DNA from: Lachnospiraceae bacterium
GTDB taxonomy: Bacteria > Bacillota > Clostridia > Lachnospirales > Lachnospiraceae
NCBI GenBank assembly: GCA_902363825.1
Contig: CABJBK010000023.1
Location: forward strand, 1 to 13,123
Direction: 5' to 3'
DNA: 13,123 nt
The translations under genes and the position numbers were made by a program. Positions 13,093 to 13,123 of this stretch are shown piece after piece. The notes under the pieces were generated by a model. The model had not been told where the DNA came from, searched no databases, and was given only the letters and a program-made list of their open reading frames with translations. Position 1 is the stretch's first letter, and every line of letters begins with the position of its first letter.

Positions 13093-13123
13093 TGGGCAGA
13101 GCCGATTTTCCGGATTCTGCCCA
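13093..13123. terminator. Hairpin at the window edge
   Basis: TGGGCAGAG-CCG pairs with CGG-A-TTCTGCCCA around ATTTTC, a 12-bp stem with one G-T pair and one bulged A. The window ends at the base of the stem, so a plus-strand U-run cannot be seen; on the minus strand the stem is followed by TTTGTAACT. It could be the terminator of a gene beyond the edge. Confidence 0.45.

Overview
The window looks like chromosome from a low-to-mid GC Firmicute, most likely a gut clostridium of the Lachnospiraceae type. The reasons are strong AGGAGG-type ribosome binding sites before nearly every gene, and a gene set typical of that group: a GH42 beta-galactosidase, AraC regulators, a MATE exporter, a class M sirtuin and a radical SAM/SPASM peptide system. 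Species cannot be named from the sequence alone.

Left part (1-8775), mostly minus strand. A membrane acyltransferase gene overlaps by 8 nt a small regulator that joins an XRE helix-turn-helix to an AbrB/SpoVT domain (92-1580). Next comes a divergent pair, an AraC regulator (minus) and a GH42 beta-galactosidase (plus), which share a 166-bp control region and form a local sugar-use unit. The galactosidase runs convergently into a voltage-gated type potassium channel. An iron-sulfur-flavoprotein-like oxidoreductase follows, with a clear terminator of its own. A MATE exporter and a second AraC regulator then form a two-gene operon that reads visibly more AT-rich than its neighbours.

Middle (8876-9359). 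There is no intact gene here. The stretch holds a broken remnant that includes one MBG-type repeat of a surface protein and an 11-bp perfect inverted repeat.

Right part (9376-12674), the most interesting region. A minus-strand operon encodes, in transcription order, a 62-residue precursor peptide with three identical ACGSACGAGDK modules, a radical SAM/SPASM enzyme, a nitroreductase-family flavoenzyme and a sirtuin of the class M (SirTM) type whose catalytic histidine is replaced by glutamine. A hairpin followed by a U-run lies between the precursor and the radical SAM gene and could set a high peptide-to-enzyme ratio. A short HxlR-type regulator is transcribed divergently. The shared intergenic region holds a perfect GTTAC-N6-GTAAC dyad next to the regulator's promoter. 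All 11 differences between adjacent DNA repeat units of the peptide gene fall at silent third codon positions, so the peptide sequence is under selection. I infer a ribosomally made, radical-SAM-modified peptide system (the ACGX-repeat kind) linked to redox or ADP-ribosylation chemistry. The pairing with a class M sirtuin is the part I do not know as described.

Right edge (12675-13123). A LysR regulator gene has collapsed by internal deletion to its two ends, and two hairpins and a cre-like palindrome follow. The peptide/sirtuin cluster is therefore bordered by gene ruins on both sides, which suggests a recombination-prone or acquired segment.
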